This document shows, piece after piece, positions 45,901-53,993 of a stretch of DNA of 64,000 nucleotides (positions within the stretch are counted from its first letter, which is position 1; every line of letters starts with the position of its first letter). Source of the stretch: Bacteroidaceae bacterium (GTDB lineage Bacteria > Bacteroidota > Bacteroidia > Bacteroidales > Bacteroidaceae); NCBI GenBank assembly GCA_902362595.1, contig CABIXF010000008.1:62001-126000 (forward strand), given 5' to 3'. The notes beneath the pieces were generated by a model, which saw only the letters and a program-made list of their open reading frames with translations, had not been told where the DNA came from and ran no database searches. The position numbers and the translations under genes are program-made.

Positions 45901-47022
45901 GACAATGGCAGTGGAATTCTTCCGGCAGACATAGACAAGATTTTCGACCGTTTTTATCAAAGTTCGGCCGATACGGAATTTAATGTAGGTACAGGTATCG
46001 GACTGGCCTTGACGAAGGGTATTGTGGAATTGCATCACGGAAAGATTTCCGTGGAAAGTGTCAAAGGCGAAGGTGCGAAATTTACCGTACGCATTCCTTT
46101 GGGAAAAGAACTCTATAATCCGGATGAGATTCTTGAAGCTGCAGACGGGGCCATTATCAGTCAGTTGACGCTTGATGAACAGAAGAAAGAACTGGCTACC
46201 GAATTGTCGGATGAGAAGGATGCCTCTGTCGAAGGGCTGGTAGGAGGAAAGGATGGATTCCGTCCTCGTATCCTGATTGTGGAAGACAATGCTTCTATTC
46301 GCCGGATGTTGGCTGAACTTTTTGAAGGATTGTATGAGGTGACTACGGCGGTAGACGGGCAAGATGCCTTGGAAAAGGTGGCTGAGGTTTCTCCGCACAT
46401 CGTATTGAGCGATGTGCTGATGCCGCGTATGTCGGGTATTGAACTGGTGAAACAGTTGAAAGGAAATTTGGATACATGCCATATTCCGGTGGTGTTGCTT
46501 ACTGCCCGCACAGAGATAGAACAAAACTTGGAAGGGCTGAAAATTGGTGCCGACGATTACATTACGAAGCCGTTTGATTCACGTCTGCTCGTGTTCCGTT
46601 GCAACAATCTGGTTAATAACCGCCGTAAGTTGCAGGAGTATTTTACCAAGCAGCCTACTGTGGATACTCCTGTACTGGCTACGAATCCGCTGGACAAGGA
46701 ATTTTTGGACGAAGTGATTGCGGTTTTCGAACAGCATTTGGATGATTCGGACTTTACGATTGATATGCTGGCTCAGAAAATGTTGGTTTCACGTACCAGG
46801 ATGTATGCGAAAATCAAGGCCATTACCGGGCAGACTCCGAACGATTTCTTCATTACGTTGCGTTTGAAGAAAGCGGCCTTCTTGTTGCGCAACAATCCGG
46901 AACTGAATGTCACGCAGATATCCGACCAGACAGGGTTCAGTTCGCCGCGTTATTTCAGCAAGCTTTTCAAAAAAGCCTATCAGCTGACGCCGATGGCTTA
47001 CCGTCAGGGCGAGGAACAGTAG
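42976..47022 (+). CDS. Hybrid two-component system (HTCS) regulator for chondroitin sulfate use
   Basis: The start chosen is ATG 42976 (1348 residues), at the head of the signal sequence; 42958 is a possible alternative. Order: signal peptide, two regulator-propeller repeats sets (about 30-680), Y_Y_Y domain (about 690-780), transmembrane helix (LLYVLLVGGIVFYLM), HisKA with His831 (ISHEFRTPLT), HATPase (VEDNGSGILP), receiver with Asp1146 (SDVLMPRMSG) and AraC-type DNA-binding domain to the C-terminus. The propeller senses a breakdown oligosaccharide in the periplasm. Divergent from the lyase operon and 29 bases before the second sulfatase. Ligand inferred as an unsaturated chondroitin disaccharide. 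Confidence 0.95.
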   Translation: MKKLIFYCFLLFGLLVMHLPRLAAQNITFKHLSTDNGLSQISVNDIYVDENNLIWIGTREGLNCYDGNDITIYRLEKNNPYSLFSNHLLRITGDQKGHLYLLCMDGVASFDMDTRRFTTLLSGKVDAITYHNGLYVACGNEIFHYNEQTSSFDSYYRLPSSEGDISSLFQDSAGRFWIGTEHEGLYCLSEDRNLSHVIRSQRISSVYEDASHRIWVGTWNNGIFLLDRKGNIRNIKAEAHSTQTLSSNFVRCFEEDNEGCMWIGTEAGLDCMNLQTGVITHYTEGEQPYGLTHSSVWCIRKDAQGTIWAGTYFGGVNYFNPEYAIYRFFRQADTPARGLSSPVVGNMIEDKRGNIWICTEGGGLNVFDPVKNTFQWYTHRSSVNSISHNNVKAIWYDEAADCMWLGLHLGGINKLDIKTGRFSVYRKVEGDKESIPSDIVRDIVPYKDSLVVATQSGVCLFSRATGKCRQLFQSHKEGKLIRMVADLEFDKNGVLWMAVTGEGVFSYDFKTDALTHYVYRKGEPGISNNNVNSIFCDSENKIWFCTSGSGLDCLDQRTRAFRNYDVSNSGFSSDCIYKVCEGDHKELLMITNQGFSCFDYRKGTIRNYWSGNGFPLNSVNENALYLSKKKEVFLGGTSGMVMFSLNSLNYRLKPYHIMWTRLVVNGKEIGVNDASGILSHELNHTSCITLKANQNMFSIYFSTSNYIPENREQMEYLLEGFSKEWTKVREQPVITYTNLNSGTYTLWVRSANPDSLSKPICMQIVVKPPFYASEWAFLLYVLLVGGIVFYLMRMYQSRVKLQASLTYEQRHLQDIERLNQNKLRFFTSISHEFRTPLTLILGQLEKLMQMPQLSPSMYSTVLLAYKSGMQLKELIGELLDFRKQEQGKMKLKVSRMNLVNFLNETYLLFQPYAESKQIHFEFHKSQDDIELWFDWKQMRKVINNLLSNAMKHVPSQGKIVMEVGVTDTEAWFSVEDNGSGILPADIDKIFDRFYQSSADTEFNVGTGIGLALTKGIVELHHGKISVESVKGEGAKFTVRIPLGKELYNPDEILEAADGAIISQLTLDEQKKELATELSDEKDASVEGLVGGKDGFRPRILIVEDNASIRRMLAELFEGLYEVTTAVDGQDALEKVAEVSPHIVLSDVLMPRMSGIELVKQLKGNLDTCHIPVVLLTARTEIEQNLEGLKIGADDYITKPFDSRLLVFRCNNLVNNRRKLQEYFTKQPTVDTPVLATNPLDKEFLDEVIAVFEQHLDDSDFTIDMLAQKMLVSRTRMYAKIKAITGQTPNDFFITLRLKKAAFLLRNNPELNVTQISDQTGFSSPRYFSKLFKKAYQLTPMAYRQGEEQ

Positions 47023-47051
47023 TTTGCACTTACTAACCTAAATATAGAAAC

Positions 47052-48593
47052 ATGAATCAGAATCTTATTGTTTATTTTTCTGCCTTTTCCGGTTTGGCAG
47101 GATTGACTGGATGCGCTCAGGCTCAGAAGCAGGAAGCGCCCGATTTGAAGCGGCCGAATGTGATTTTTATTTATTCGGACGATTTGGGCATCGGTGATTT
47201 GAGCTGTTACGGAGCCACGAAGATTTCTACTCCGAACATTGACAAACTGGCTGCACAGGGAGTCCAGTTTACCAATGCGTATGCTACTTCGGCCACCAGT
47301 ACACCGTCGCGCTATGGTATGCTGACAGGTTGCTATCCGTGGAGAAAAGAAAATACGGGTATTGCTCCTGGAAACTCAGAACTGATAATCGACACCACTT
47401 GCGTAACCTTGGCTGACGTATTTCACGAAGCGGGGTATCATACAGGCGCCGTGGGAAAATGGCATTTGGGGCTGGGACCTGCAGGAGGAACCAACTTTAA
47501 CGGACTGATTAAACCTAACACTCAAAGCATCGGCTTTGACTACGAGTTCATTATTCCGGCTACGGTAGATCGTGTGCCTTGTGTGTTTGTAGAAAATGGA
47601 CGGGTGGCCGGACTGGACCCTTCTGACCCTATTACCGTGAGCTATGACCACAAGGTCGGCAACTGGCCCACGGGAGAAGAGAATCCGGAACTGGTGAAAT
47701 TGAAACCCAGTCAGGGACATAATAATACCATTATCAACGGTATCCCGCGTATCGGTTGGATGACAGGCGGAAAGTCGGCTTTGTGGAATGATGAGGAGAT
47801 TGCTGATGTCATCACTGGAAAGGCCAAAGACTTCATTTGCTCGTCTACCGACAAGCCTTTCTTCCTGTATATGGGAACACAGGATGTGCATGTGCCACGT
47901 GTACCCCATCCGCGTTTTGCCGGAAAGAGCGGGCTGGGAACCCGTGGAGATGTCATTCTTCAGCTGGACTGGACCATTGGTGAGATTATGCATACCTTAG
48001 ACAGTTTGGGTATTGCCGATAACACTTTGTTTATTTTTACTAGCGACAACGGCCCGGTAATAGACGATGGATATCAGGACCAGGCCCGCGAGATGTTGAA
48101 TGGACATACTCCGATGGGTATCTACCGGGGTGGAAAATACAGTTTGTATGAAGCCGGTACCCGTATCCCATTTATTGTACGTTGGCCGGCAGCTATTCAG
48201 AAACCTTGCAAGCAGCAGGGATTGTTCTCACAGATTGATGTGTTTGCTTCCTTGGCCGAGATTATGGAAATGCCGTTGGCCAAAGGGGTAGCTCCCGACA
48301 GTCATGCCCGTTCACAGGCTTTGATGGGAAAAGACCAGACCGACAGGGAATATGTGGTAGAGCAGAATTTGAACAATACACTGGCTATTATTCAGGGAGA
48401 ATGGAAATATTTGCAGCCAAGTGACAAACCTGCTTTGGAATATTGGACCAAGACGGAATTGGGAAACTCTCCGGAACCTCAGTTGTATAATCTGCGTACA
48501 GATCCTTCTGAAAAGGTGAATGTGGCAGCTCAGCATCCGGAAAAGGTGAAAGAACTGGCCGCCTTGCTGGATAAGGTAATCGCAGCTCAATAA
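47052..48593 (+). CDS. Sulfatase, S1 family, GalNAc-6-sulfatase-like
   Basis: A 513-residue lipoprotein (GLTGC, Cys21). Motifs: YSDDLGIGDLSCYG with metal-binding Asp43/Asp44, formylglycine motif S-T-P-S-R at 83-87 (ATSTPSRYGMLTG), GKWHLG, and FTSDNGP. This fits an S1 sulfatase of the N-acetylgalactosamine-6-sulfatase kind and is unlike the sulfatase at 37057-38604. The HTCS-sulfatase pairing is the same as in the known B. thetaiotaomicron chondroitin locus. Cytoplasmic location is excluded by the signal. An in-window maturase was not found. Confidence 0.9.
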   Translation: MNQNLIVYFSAFSGLAGLTGCAQAQKQEAPDLKRPNVIFIYSDDLGIGDLSCYGATKISTPNIDKLAAQGVQFTNAYATSATSTPSRYGMLTGCYPWRKENTGIAPGNSELIIDTTCVTLADVFHEAGYHTGAVGKWHLGLGPAGGTNFNGLIKPNTQSIGFDYEFIIPATVDRVPCVFVENGRVAGLDPSDPITVSYDHKVGNWPTGEENPELVKLKPSQGHNNTIINGIPRIGWMTGGKSALWNDEEIADVITGKAKDFICSSTDKPFFLYMGTQDVHVPRVPHPRFAGKSGLGTRGDVILQLDWTIGEIMHTLDSLGIADNTLFIFTSDNGPVIDDGYQDQAREMLNGHTPMGIYRGGKYSLYEAGTRIPFIVRWPAAIQKPCKQQGLFSQIDVFASLAEIMEMPLAKGVAPDSHARSQALMGKDQTDREYVVEQNLNNTLAIIQGEWKYLQPSDKPALEYWTKTELGNSPEPQLYNLRTDPSEKVNVAAQHPEKVKELAALLDKVIAAQ

Positions 48594-48616
48594 AGAGCAA
48601 ATTACTTTGCTTAAAT

Positions 48617-48708
48617 ACCTTGACACGAACGTGATGAGAGGTAGTCACGTTCGTGCGGAGAGCTCGACACGTTCGTGTCAAGGTGTCGTCACGTTCGTGA
48701 CGAGGTAA
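48617..48708. repeat. Tandem array of four 22-bp units with CACGTTCGTG core
   Basis: Core decamers lie at 48624 (CACGAACGTG, inverted), 48646, 48668 and 48690 (CACGTTCGTG), exactly 22 bases apart. Units 3 and 4 are self-complementary (GACACG-TT-CGTGTC, GTCACG-TT-CGTGAC). A 17-base segment of unit 1 (48617-48633) is the exact reverse complement of 48668-48684. The array lies between two convergent 3' ends (sulfatase and SUI1-like gene) and may end transcription, bind a protein, or both. Confidence 0.85.
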
Positions 48709-48762
48709 AAATCGAAATGCGTTTGAAATAAAGTGGCAGTAGAGCGTGAAAAAAATCGTCCT

Positions 48763-49101
48763 TTATTTAGTCTGACTGTATCCTTCTGTTTTCAGCAAAT
48801 CAATGATACGCTGCTTGAATTCTCCTTGAATGAGAATTTCTCCATCCTTCACGGCACCTCCCACGCCACATTTCGTCTTGAGCTTTCTGCCCAGTTCCTT
48901 CAAGTCCTCTTCCGAGCCGATAAATCCGGATACGACGGTGACGGTTTTTCCTCCTCGTCCTTTTTTCTCGATGCTGACTCTCAGCTTCTGCTGTTTCGGG
49001 TCGAGAGCTTCCGTTTCTACTTCTTCTCCTTTGTCATAATTGAAATCCGGATTGGTGGAATATACAATGTTCAAGCGCTCTTTCCAGTCGTTCTTTTTCA
49101 T
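48763..49101 (-). CDS. SUI1/YciH-family translation initiation factor-like protein
   Basis: A 112-residue protein. The C-terminal two thirds carry the SUI1 fold: LRVSIEKKGRGGKTVTVVSG, then LGRKLKTKCGVGGAVKDGEILIQG. Bacterial members resemble eIF1 and may proof-read initiation, though their role is not settled. A Bacteroides -7 element TACCTTTG lies on the minus strand at 49131-49124. Convergent with the sulfatase gene; the 22-bp repeat array separates them. Confidence 0.9.
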   Translation of the reverse strand: MKKNDWKERLNIVYSTNPDFNYDKGEEVETEALDPKQQKLRVSIEKKGRGGKTVTVVSGFIGSEEDLKELGRKLKTKCGVGGAVKDGEILIQGEFKQRIIDLLKTEGYSQTK

Positions 49102-49210
49102 GTGAATTTAATTTAATCCGCTTCAAAGGTATGACATTTTTCAGAAATCGTACCCTCGATTTACGAGAAATAGTTTAATTTTGCACTATTGAATAATAGA
49201 GCAAATCTGG

Positions 49211-49864
49211 ATGGCTGTACGAAGTCGTAAAATTACGGACAAGATTCCTGAGCCTACTTTACGCAGACTCCCGTGGTATCTTTCGAATGCGAAGCTGATG
49301 AAAGAGAAAGGGGAGAAATATGTGTCTTCTACTCAGATTTCCAGACAGATAAACATTGATGCCTCACAGATAGCGAAAGATCTTTCGTATGTGGATATCT
49401 CCGGACGTACGCGGGTGGGGTATGAAGTGGATTTGCTGATTCAGGTGCTGGAAGACTTTCTGGGATTTACGAACATGCACAAGGCCTATCTGTTCGGAGT
49501 CGGCAGTTTGGGAGGCGCCTTGCTGAGGGATTCCGGTCTGTCGCATTTCGGATTGAAGATTGTAGGTGCATTCGACATTAATCCGAATCTGGTGGAAACT
49601 ACCGTAGAGGGAATTCCCATTTATCATACTGATGAGTTTGAACAGCGGATGGCGAAAGACGGGGTGAAAATCGGGGTGCTGACCGTACCCATCAACATCG
49701 CACAGGACATTACAGACAAGATGGTGGCCGGAGGAATCAAGGCTGTATGGAATTTTACGCCGTTCCGTATCCGTGTGCCGGAAACCATCGTGGTGCAGAA
49801 CACGTCACTGTATGCCCATCTGGCCGTGATGTTCAATCGTTTGAATGAAATTATAAAGAAATAA
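49211..49864 (+). CDS. rex: Redox-sensing transcriptional repressor Rex
   Basis: 217 residues. The N-terminal winged helix (about 15-75) has the QISRQINIDASQIAKDLSY recognition region. The Rossmann domain has GVGSLGGAL (Gly96, Gly98, Gly101) and later FDINPNLV for NADH/NAD+ sensing. It controls fermentation and respiration genes by NADH/NAD+ ratio. A -7-like TAATTTTG lies at 49176-49183. It is the first gene of a plus-strand run with the FAA hydrolase (4 bases later). Confidence 0.96.
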   Translation: MAVRSRKITDKIPEPTLRRLPWYLSNAKLMKEKGEKYVSSTQISRQINIDASQIAKDLSYVDISGRTRVGYEVDLLIQVLEDFLGFTNMHKAYLFGVGSLGGALLRDSGLSHFGLKIVGAFDINPNLVETTVEGIPIYHTDEFEQRMAKDGVKIGVLTVPINIAQDITDKMVAGGIKAVWNFTPFRIRVPETIVVQNTSLYAHLAVMFNRLNEIIKK

Positions 49865-49868
49865 CTCC

Positions 49869-50486
49869 ATGAAAATTATTGCTATAGGCATGAACTACAG
49901 CCTGCATTGCCATGAACTGCATGCAGGAGAAGCCTTGCCCCAAGAACCGGTCATCTTTATGAAGCCGGACTCTGCCTTGCTGAAAGACAGCAAGCCTTTT
50001 TTTATCCCTGATTTTTGTGAACAGGTGGATTACGAAACGGAGATGGTGGTGCGTATCTGCCGCCTGGGAAAAAACATCTCTGAACGTTTTGCCCATCGCT
50101 ATTATGATGCGGTGACCGTAGGCATTGATTTTACGGCCCGCGACTTGCAGCGCAAGTTCCGTGCCGAGGGAAAGCCTTGGGAGTTGTGCAAAGGATTTGA
50201 CAACTCGGCAGCCATCGGCGATTGGGTGCCGGTGGAAAAAGTAGGCGACATTCAGCACGTGAATTTCCATTTGGATATCGATGGAAAGACGGTACAGCAG
50301 GGAAATACGGGCGACATGCTGTTCACCGTAGACCAGATTATTGCCTACGTCAGCCGTTTCTGCACCTTGAAGATTGGAGATATGCTGTTTACTGGTACGC
50401 CGGTGGGGGTAGGTCCTGTGCAGATAGGCAATCATCTGGAGGGATATTTGGAAAATGAAAAACTTCTTGATTTTTACATACGATGA
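49869..50486 (+). CDS. Fumarylacetoacetate hydrolase-family protein
   Basis: A 205-residue cytoplasmic enzyme of the FAA hydrolase/isomerase fold. NYSLHCHELHAGE near the N-terminus, VDYETEM with acidic metal ligands (Glu56, Glu58), GIDFTARDLQ and LFTGTPVGVGPV are family hallmarks. Substrates in this family are acyl-pyruvates, oxaloacetate or related keto acids, and the one here is unknown. It overlaps ispF by 4 bases (ATGA), so the two are translationally coupled. Confidence 0.9.
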   Translation: MKIIAIGMNYSLHCHELHAGEALPQEPVIFMKPDSALLKDSKPFFIPDFCEQVDYETEMVVRICRLGKNISERFAHRYYDAVTVGIDFTARDLQRKFRAEGKPWELCKGFDNSAAIGDWVPVEKVGDIQHVNFHLDIDGKTVQQGNTGDMLFTVDQIIAYVSRFCTLKIGDMLFTGTPVGVGPVQIGNHLEGYLENEKLLDFYIR

Positions 50487-50962
50487 AGATAAGAGTTGGA
50501 TTTGGGTTCGATGTGCACCGTCTGGTGCCGGGACGTGAATTGTGGCTGGGTGGAATTCGCTTGGAACATGAATTGGGCTTGTTGGGGCATTCGGATGCCG
50601 ACGTGCTGATTCATGCCATCTGTGATGCACTGCTGGGAGCGGCCAACCTGCGTGACATTGGCTATCATTTCCCCGACAATTCGGTGGAATTCAAGAATAT
50701 CGACAGCAAGATTCTGCTGGCAAAAACCGTGGAACTGATTGCCGAAAAAGGCTATCGGGTAGGGAATATCGATGCGACGGTGTGTGCCGAACGTCCGAAA
50801 CTGAAAAACCGCATTCCGGAAATGCAGGAAGTGCTGGCAAAGGTGATGGGCGTGGAGGCAGACGATGTCTCCATCAAGGCAACCACGACCGAGAAACTGG
50901 GATTTACCGGACGGGAAGAAGGTATCTCAGCGTATGCCACGGTGTTAATTGAAAAAGATTGA
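50483..50962 (+). CDS. ispF: 2-C-methyl-D-erythritol 2,4-cyclodiphosphate synthase
   Basis: 159 residues, typical IspF length. The start overlaps the FAA hydrolase stop. GFDVHRLVPG gives Asp8 and His10 for zinc, HSDADVLIHAICDALLGA gives His42, and ATTTEKLGFTGREEGI is the C-terminal signature. It forms the cyclic diphosphate in the MEP isoprenoid pathway. Confidence 0.97.
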   Translation: MKIRVGFGFDVHRLVPGRELWLGGIRLEHELGLLGHSDADVLIHAICDALLGAANLRDIGYHFPDNSVEFKNIDSKILLAKTVELIAEKGYRVGNIDATVCAERPKLKNRIPEMQEVLAKVMGVEADDVSIKATTTEKLGFTGREEGISAYATVLIEKD

Positions 50963-50977
50963 GAAAGGGGAGGAACG

Positions 50978-51973
50978 ATGAATCCGAAATATTCAGTGGT
51001 CATACCGGTGTACAACCGCCCGGATGAGGTGGACGAACTGTTGCAGAGCCTGACCGGACAGACCTATAAGGACTTCGAGGTGGTGGTAGTGGAAGACGGT
51101 TCTTCCATTCCGTGCAAGCAGGTTGTGGAAAAATATGAAGGAAAACTGGATGTCCATTATTTTGAGAAACCGAACTCCGGTCCGGGGCAGACGCGGAACT
51201 ATGCGGTCGAACGGAGTCGTGGAGAGTATCTGCTGATTCTGGATTCCGATTGTATTTTGCCTGCTACTTACTTGGCTGCGGTGGAAGCGGAATTGCAGCG
51301 GGAACCGGCAGATGCGTTCGGTGGTCCCGACCGGGCGCACGATTCGTTTACTGACGTACAGAAAGCCATCAATTATGCCATGACTTCTTTTTTCACCACG
51401 GGAGGAATCCGGGGAGGAAAGAAGAAAATGGACAAGTTCTACCCCCGCAGTTTCAACATGGGAGTCCGGGCCGATGTGTATAAGTCACTGGGCGGATTCT
51501 CCCGGATGCGTTTCGGCGAGGACATCGACTTCAGTATCCGTATCTTCAAGGGAGGATATCGCTGTCGGTTGTTTCCGGAAGCATGGGTGTGGCATAAGCG
51601 CCGTACGGATTTGAAGAAATTTTTCAAGCAGGTACACAATTCCGGCATTGCCCGTATTGACTTGTACAAGAAATATCCGGAATCGTTGAAAGTGGTACAT
51701 CTGTTGCCGGCAGTGTTTACGGTCGGTGTGGTACTGGTTCTGCTGGCTGCTTTTATCTGTCCGTGGAGCCTGCTTTTACTGGCTTTGTTTGCCGTCGTTA
51801 TTTTTACAGACGCTTCTCTTCGTAATAAAAGTCTGAAAATTGGTGGACTATCCGTCTTTGCTGCGTTTATACAGTTGACGGGCTATGGTTCCGGTTTTTT
51901 ACGGGCATGGTGGAAACGCTGTGTATGCGGAGGAAAGTCATTCTCTGCTTTCGAAAAAACTTTTTATAAATAG
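50978..51973 (+). CDS. Glycosyltransferase family 2, membrane-associated
   Basis: A 331-residue protein. N-terminal GT-A domain: YSVVIPVYNRPDEVDELL, DGSSIPC, LILDSDCILP (metal-binding Asp-x-Asp) and FGEDIDFSIRI. Two C-terminal hydrophobic helices (VLVLLAAFICPWSLLLL region) anchor it in the membrane. The donor sugar and acceptor are not evident. It sits 15 bases after ispF, before radC, and may act in lipid-linked or surface polysaccharide synthesis. Confidence 0.88.
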   Translation: MNPKYSVVIPVYNRPDEVDELLQSLTGQTYKDFEVVVVEDGSSIPCKQVVEKYEGKLDVHYFEKPNSGPGQTRNYAVERSRGEYLLILDSDCILPATYLAAVEAELQREPADAFGGPDRAHDSFTDVQKAINYAMTSFFTTGGIRGGKKKMDKFYPRSFNMGVRADVYKSLGGFSRMRFGEDIDFSIRIFKGGYRCRLFPEAWVWHKRRTDLKKFFKQVHNSGIARIDLYKKYPESLKVVHLLPAVFTVGVVLVLLAAFICPWSLLLLALFAVVIFTDASLRNKSLKIGGLSVFAAFIQLTGYGSGFLRAWWKRCVCGGKSFSAFEKTFYK

Positions 51974-52031
51974 AAGAATTCCTTTTTCTCCGGTCCGATG
52001 GTTCCGTCAGTCACTTTTAAAAGGAAGAACC

Positions 52032-52721
52032 ATGAACGAGAAATTGCGTATAACCCAGTGGGCGGAAGAGGATCGGCCCCGGGAGAAAATGATGCTGCAT
52101 GGCCCTGCGGCACTGAGCAATGCAGAACTGCTGGCTATATTGATTGGTTCCGGCAATGCGGAGGATACGGCGGTAGGATTGATGCGGAAAGTGCTGGAAG
52201 ATTGTCATAACCGGTTGAGTGAGCTTGGAAAATATACGGTAGACGATTTGTGCCGTTACAAGGGGATTGGTCCGGCAAAGGCTGTCACGATTCTGGCAGC
52301 CTCAGAGTTGGGAAAGCGGAGACGGGAAGAGGAACCTTCCGAGCGTAAGCGGATTACCAGTTCGCAGGACGTGTATACCTTTTTTCATCCATTGCTGTGC
52401 GACTTGCCCGTAGAAGAATGCTGGGTGATGCTGCTCAATCAGGCTGCCAAGGTCATTGATGCCGTGAAAATCAGTCAGGGAGGATTGGCCTCCACGCAGG
52501 TGGACGTGCGTTGTATCTTGCGGGAGGCACTGTTGAAACGGGCCACTTCCATGATTCTTTGTCACAACCATCCTTCTGGAAACACCCGGCCAAGTCAGGA
52601 TGACGACCGTCTGACCCATGCGTTGCTGGAAGCAGGGCGTACCATGAACATCCGCTTGTTGGACCATCTGGTTGTTTCGGACGGAAGTTACTATAGTTAC
52701 GGAGATGAAGGACGTCTTTGA
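52032..52721 (+). CDS. radC: RadC/JAB-family protein
   Basis: The start chosen is ATG 52032 (229 residues); the frame is open 49 codons upstream inside the glycosyltransferase gene, which I discount. N-terminal helix-hairpin-helix part (GPAALSNAELLAILIGSG, YKGIGPAKAVTIL) and C-terminal JAB metal motif HNHPSGNTRPSQDD. RadC was once linked to DNA repair, but its activity is not settled. Spacing from the glycosyltransferase gene is 58 bases. Confidence 0.92.
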   Translation: MNEKLRITQWAEEDRPREKMMLHGPAALSNAELLAILIGSGNAEDTAVGLMRKVLEDCHNRLSELGKYTVDDLCRYKGIGPAKAVTILAASELGKRRREEEPSERKRITSSQDVYTFFHPLLCDLPVEECWVMLLNQAAKVIDAVKISQGGLASTQVDVRCILREALLKRATSMILCHNHPSGNTRPSQDDDRLTHALLEAGRTMNIRLLDHLVVSDGSYYSYGDEGRL

Positions 52722-52801
52722 GTTCGTTTTTTTGCAGGGTAAGGATGAAAAAATGGAGATTTTTGCCTATGTTTGCAACAAAGAATAAAGATTGAATGAT
52801 T

Positions 52802-53122
52802 ATGGACAACGACAAGAAGTTGAAAATTGAGGAAAAGATTGTGGATATGCTGAAAACCGTGTACGACCCGGAAATTCCGGTAAACGTGTACGATTTAGGC
52901 TTGATTTATAAGATAGACCTTCAGGACGACGGCGAGCTGACCGTCGATATGACCTTGACGGCTCCCAACTGTCCGGCAGCCGATTTCATCATGGAGGATG
53001 TACGCCAGAAGCTGGAATCGGTGGAAGGGGTAAAATCTGCACAGATCAATCTGGTCTTTGAACCGGAATGGGACAAGGACATGATGACGGAAGAGGCAAA
53101 ACTGGAACTGGGATTTATGTAA
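52802..53122 (+). CDS. MIP18/DUF59-family Fe-S assembly protein
   Basis: 106 residues from ATG 52802 (an ATG two codons upstream at 52796 is also possible). VYDPEIPVNVYDLGLIYKI and TLTAPNCPAADFI are the DUF59/SufT core, with the conserved Cys in NCP. Such proteins help deliver Fe-S clusters. A -7 element TATGTTTG lies at 52768-52775. The lpxH gene begins 4 bases after the stop. Confidence 0.9.
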   Translation: MDNDKKLKIEEKIVDMLKTVYDPEIPVNVYDLGLIYKIDLQDDGELTVDMTLTAPNCPAADFIMEDVRQKLESVEGVKSAQINLVFEPEWDKDMMTEEAKLELGFM

Positions 53123-53126
53123 ACAA

Positions 53127-53909
53127 ATGCTTATGGATACGATGAAAAGTGTATATTTCCTTTCGGATGCTCATTTGGGTTCAAGAGCCATTGCGCACGG
53201 TCGTACGCAAGAACGTCGGCTGGTGAACTTTTTGGACAGCATCAAGCATCAGGCGGCTGCCGTGTATTTGCTGGGCGACATGTTCGATTTTTGGTATGAG
53301 TTCAAGCTGGTGGTTCCGAAGGGCTATACCCGTTTCCTGGGAAAACTTTCCGAACTGACAGACATGGGGGTGGAAGTGCACTTTTTCATCGGGAACCACG
53401 ACATCTGGTGTGGAGATTATCTGGAAAAAGAGTGTGGTGTGATTCTGCACCGGGAACCGTTGACGTGCGAAATTTACGGAAAAGAGTTTTTCCTGGGACA
53501 CGGTGACGGACTAGGCGACAACGACCGGAAGTTCAAACTGTTGCGGACGATGTTTCACAGCAAGACGCTGCAACGCCTGTTTTCGATGCTTCATCCGCGC
53601 TGGAGTGTGGAGTTCGGACTGGAATGGGCCAAGCACAGCCGTCTGAAAAGAGAAGACGGACGCGAGCCGGATTATATGGGAGAGGATAAGGAACCGCTGG
53701 TATTGTTTTCAAAAGAATACTTGAAGAGCCATCCTGACATAAATTTCTTTATTTACGGACACCGTCACATCATGCTGGATTTGATGTTGAGCCGAACCTC
53801 GCGGATGATGATTCTCGGCGACTGGATTACGGAGTTCTCGTATGCGGTGTTTGACGGAGAGAATATGTTCCTGGAACAATATATTGAAGGTGAAACTTCG
53901 GTGGAGTGA
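53127..53909 (+). CDS. lpxH: UDP-2,3-diacylglucosamine diphosphatase LpxH-like
   Basis: 260 residues from 53127; ATGs at 53133 and 53142 are also in frame, and the last directly begins MKSVYFLSDAHLG. It is a calcineurin-like phosphoesterase with DAHLG, GDMFDFW, GNHD, HGDGLGD and GHRH in order. It hydrolyses UDP-2,3-diacylglucosamine to lipid X in lipid A biosynthesis. Terminated by a strong hairpin shared with the convergent sugar-kinase gene. Confidence 0.9.
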   Translation: MLMDTMKSVYFLSDAHLGSRAIAHGRTQERRLVNFLDSIKHQAAAVYLLGDMFDFWYEFKLVVPKGYTRFLGKLSELTDMGVEVHFFIGNHDIWCGDYLEKECGVILHREPLTCEIYGKEFFLGHGDGLGDNDRKFKLLRTMFHSKTLQRLFSMLHPRWSVEFGLEWAKHSRLKREDGREPDYMGEDKEPLVLFSKEYLKSHPDINFFIYGHRHIMLDLMLSRTSRMMILGDWITEFSYAVFDGENMFLEQYIEGETSVE

Positions 53910-53927
53910 TTCGCTATCACATAGGAA

Positions 53928-53975
53928 AAGCAACAGGCGGTGACAAGAATGGGTTCTTGCCACCGCCTGTTGCTT
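53928..53975. terminator. Bidirectional terminator
   Basis: Arms 53928-53949 and 53954-53975 pair over 22 bases with a single mismatch (core AAGCAACAGGCGGTG). It lies between the convergent lpxH and pfkB-type kinase genes. The downstream T-run is short, so it may rely on stem strength. Confidence 0.75.
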
Positions 53976-53993
53976 ATGAGGTTTGTATGTGGT

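Noticed and set aside
51885..52031. Extended N-terminus for RadC
   Set aside because: The extra 49 residues overlap the glycosyltransferase 3' end and do not look like RadC; the start at 52032 is natural.
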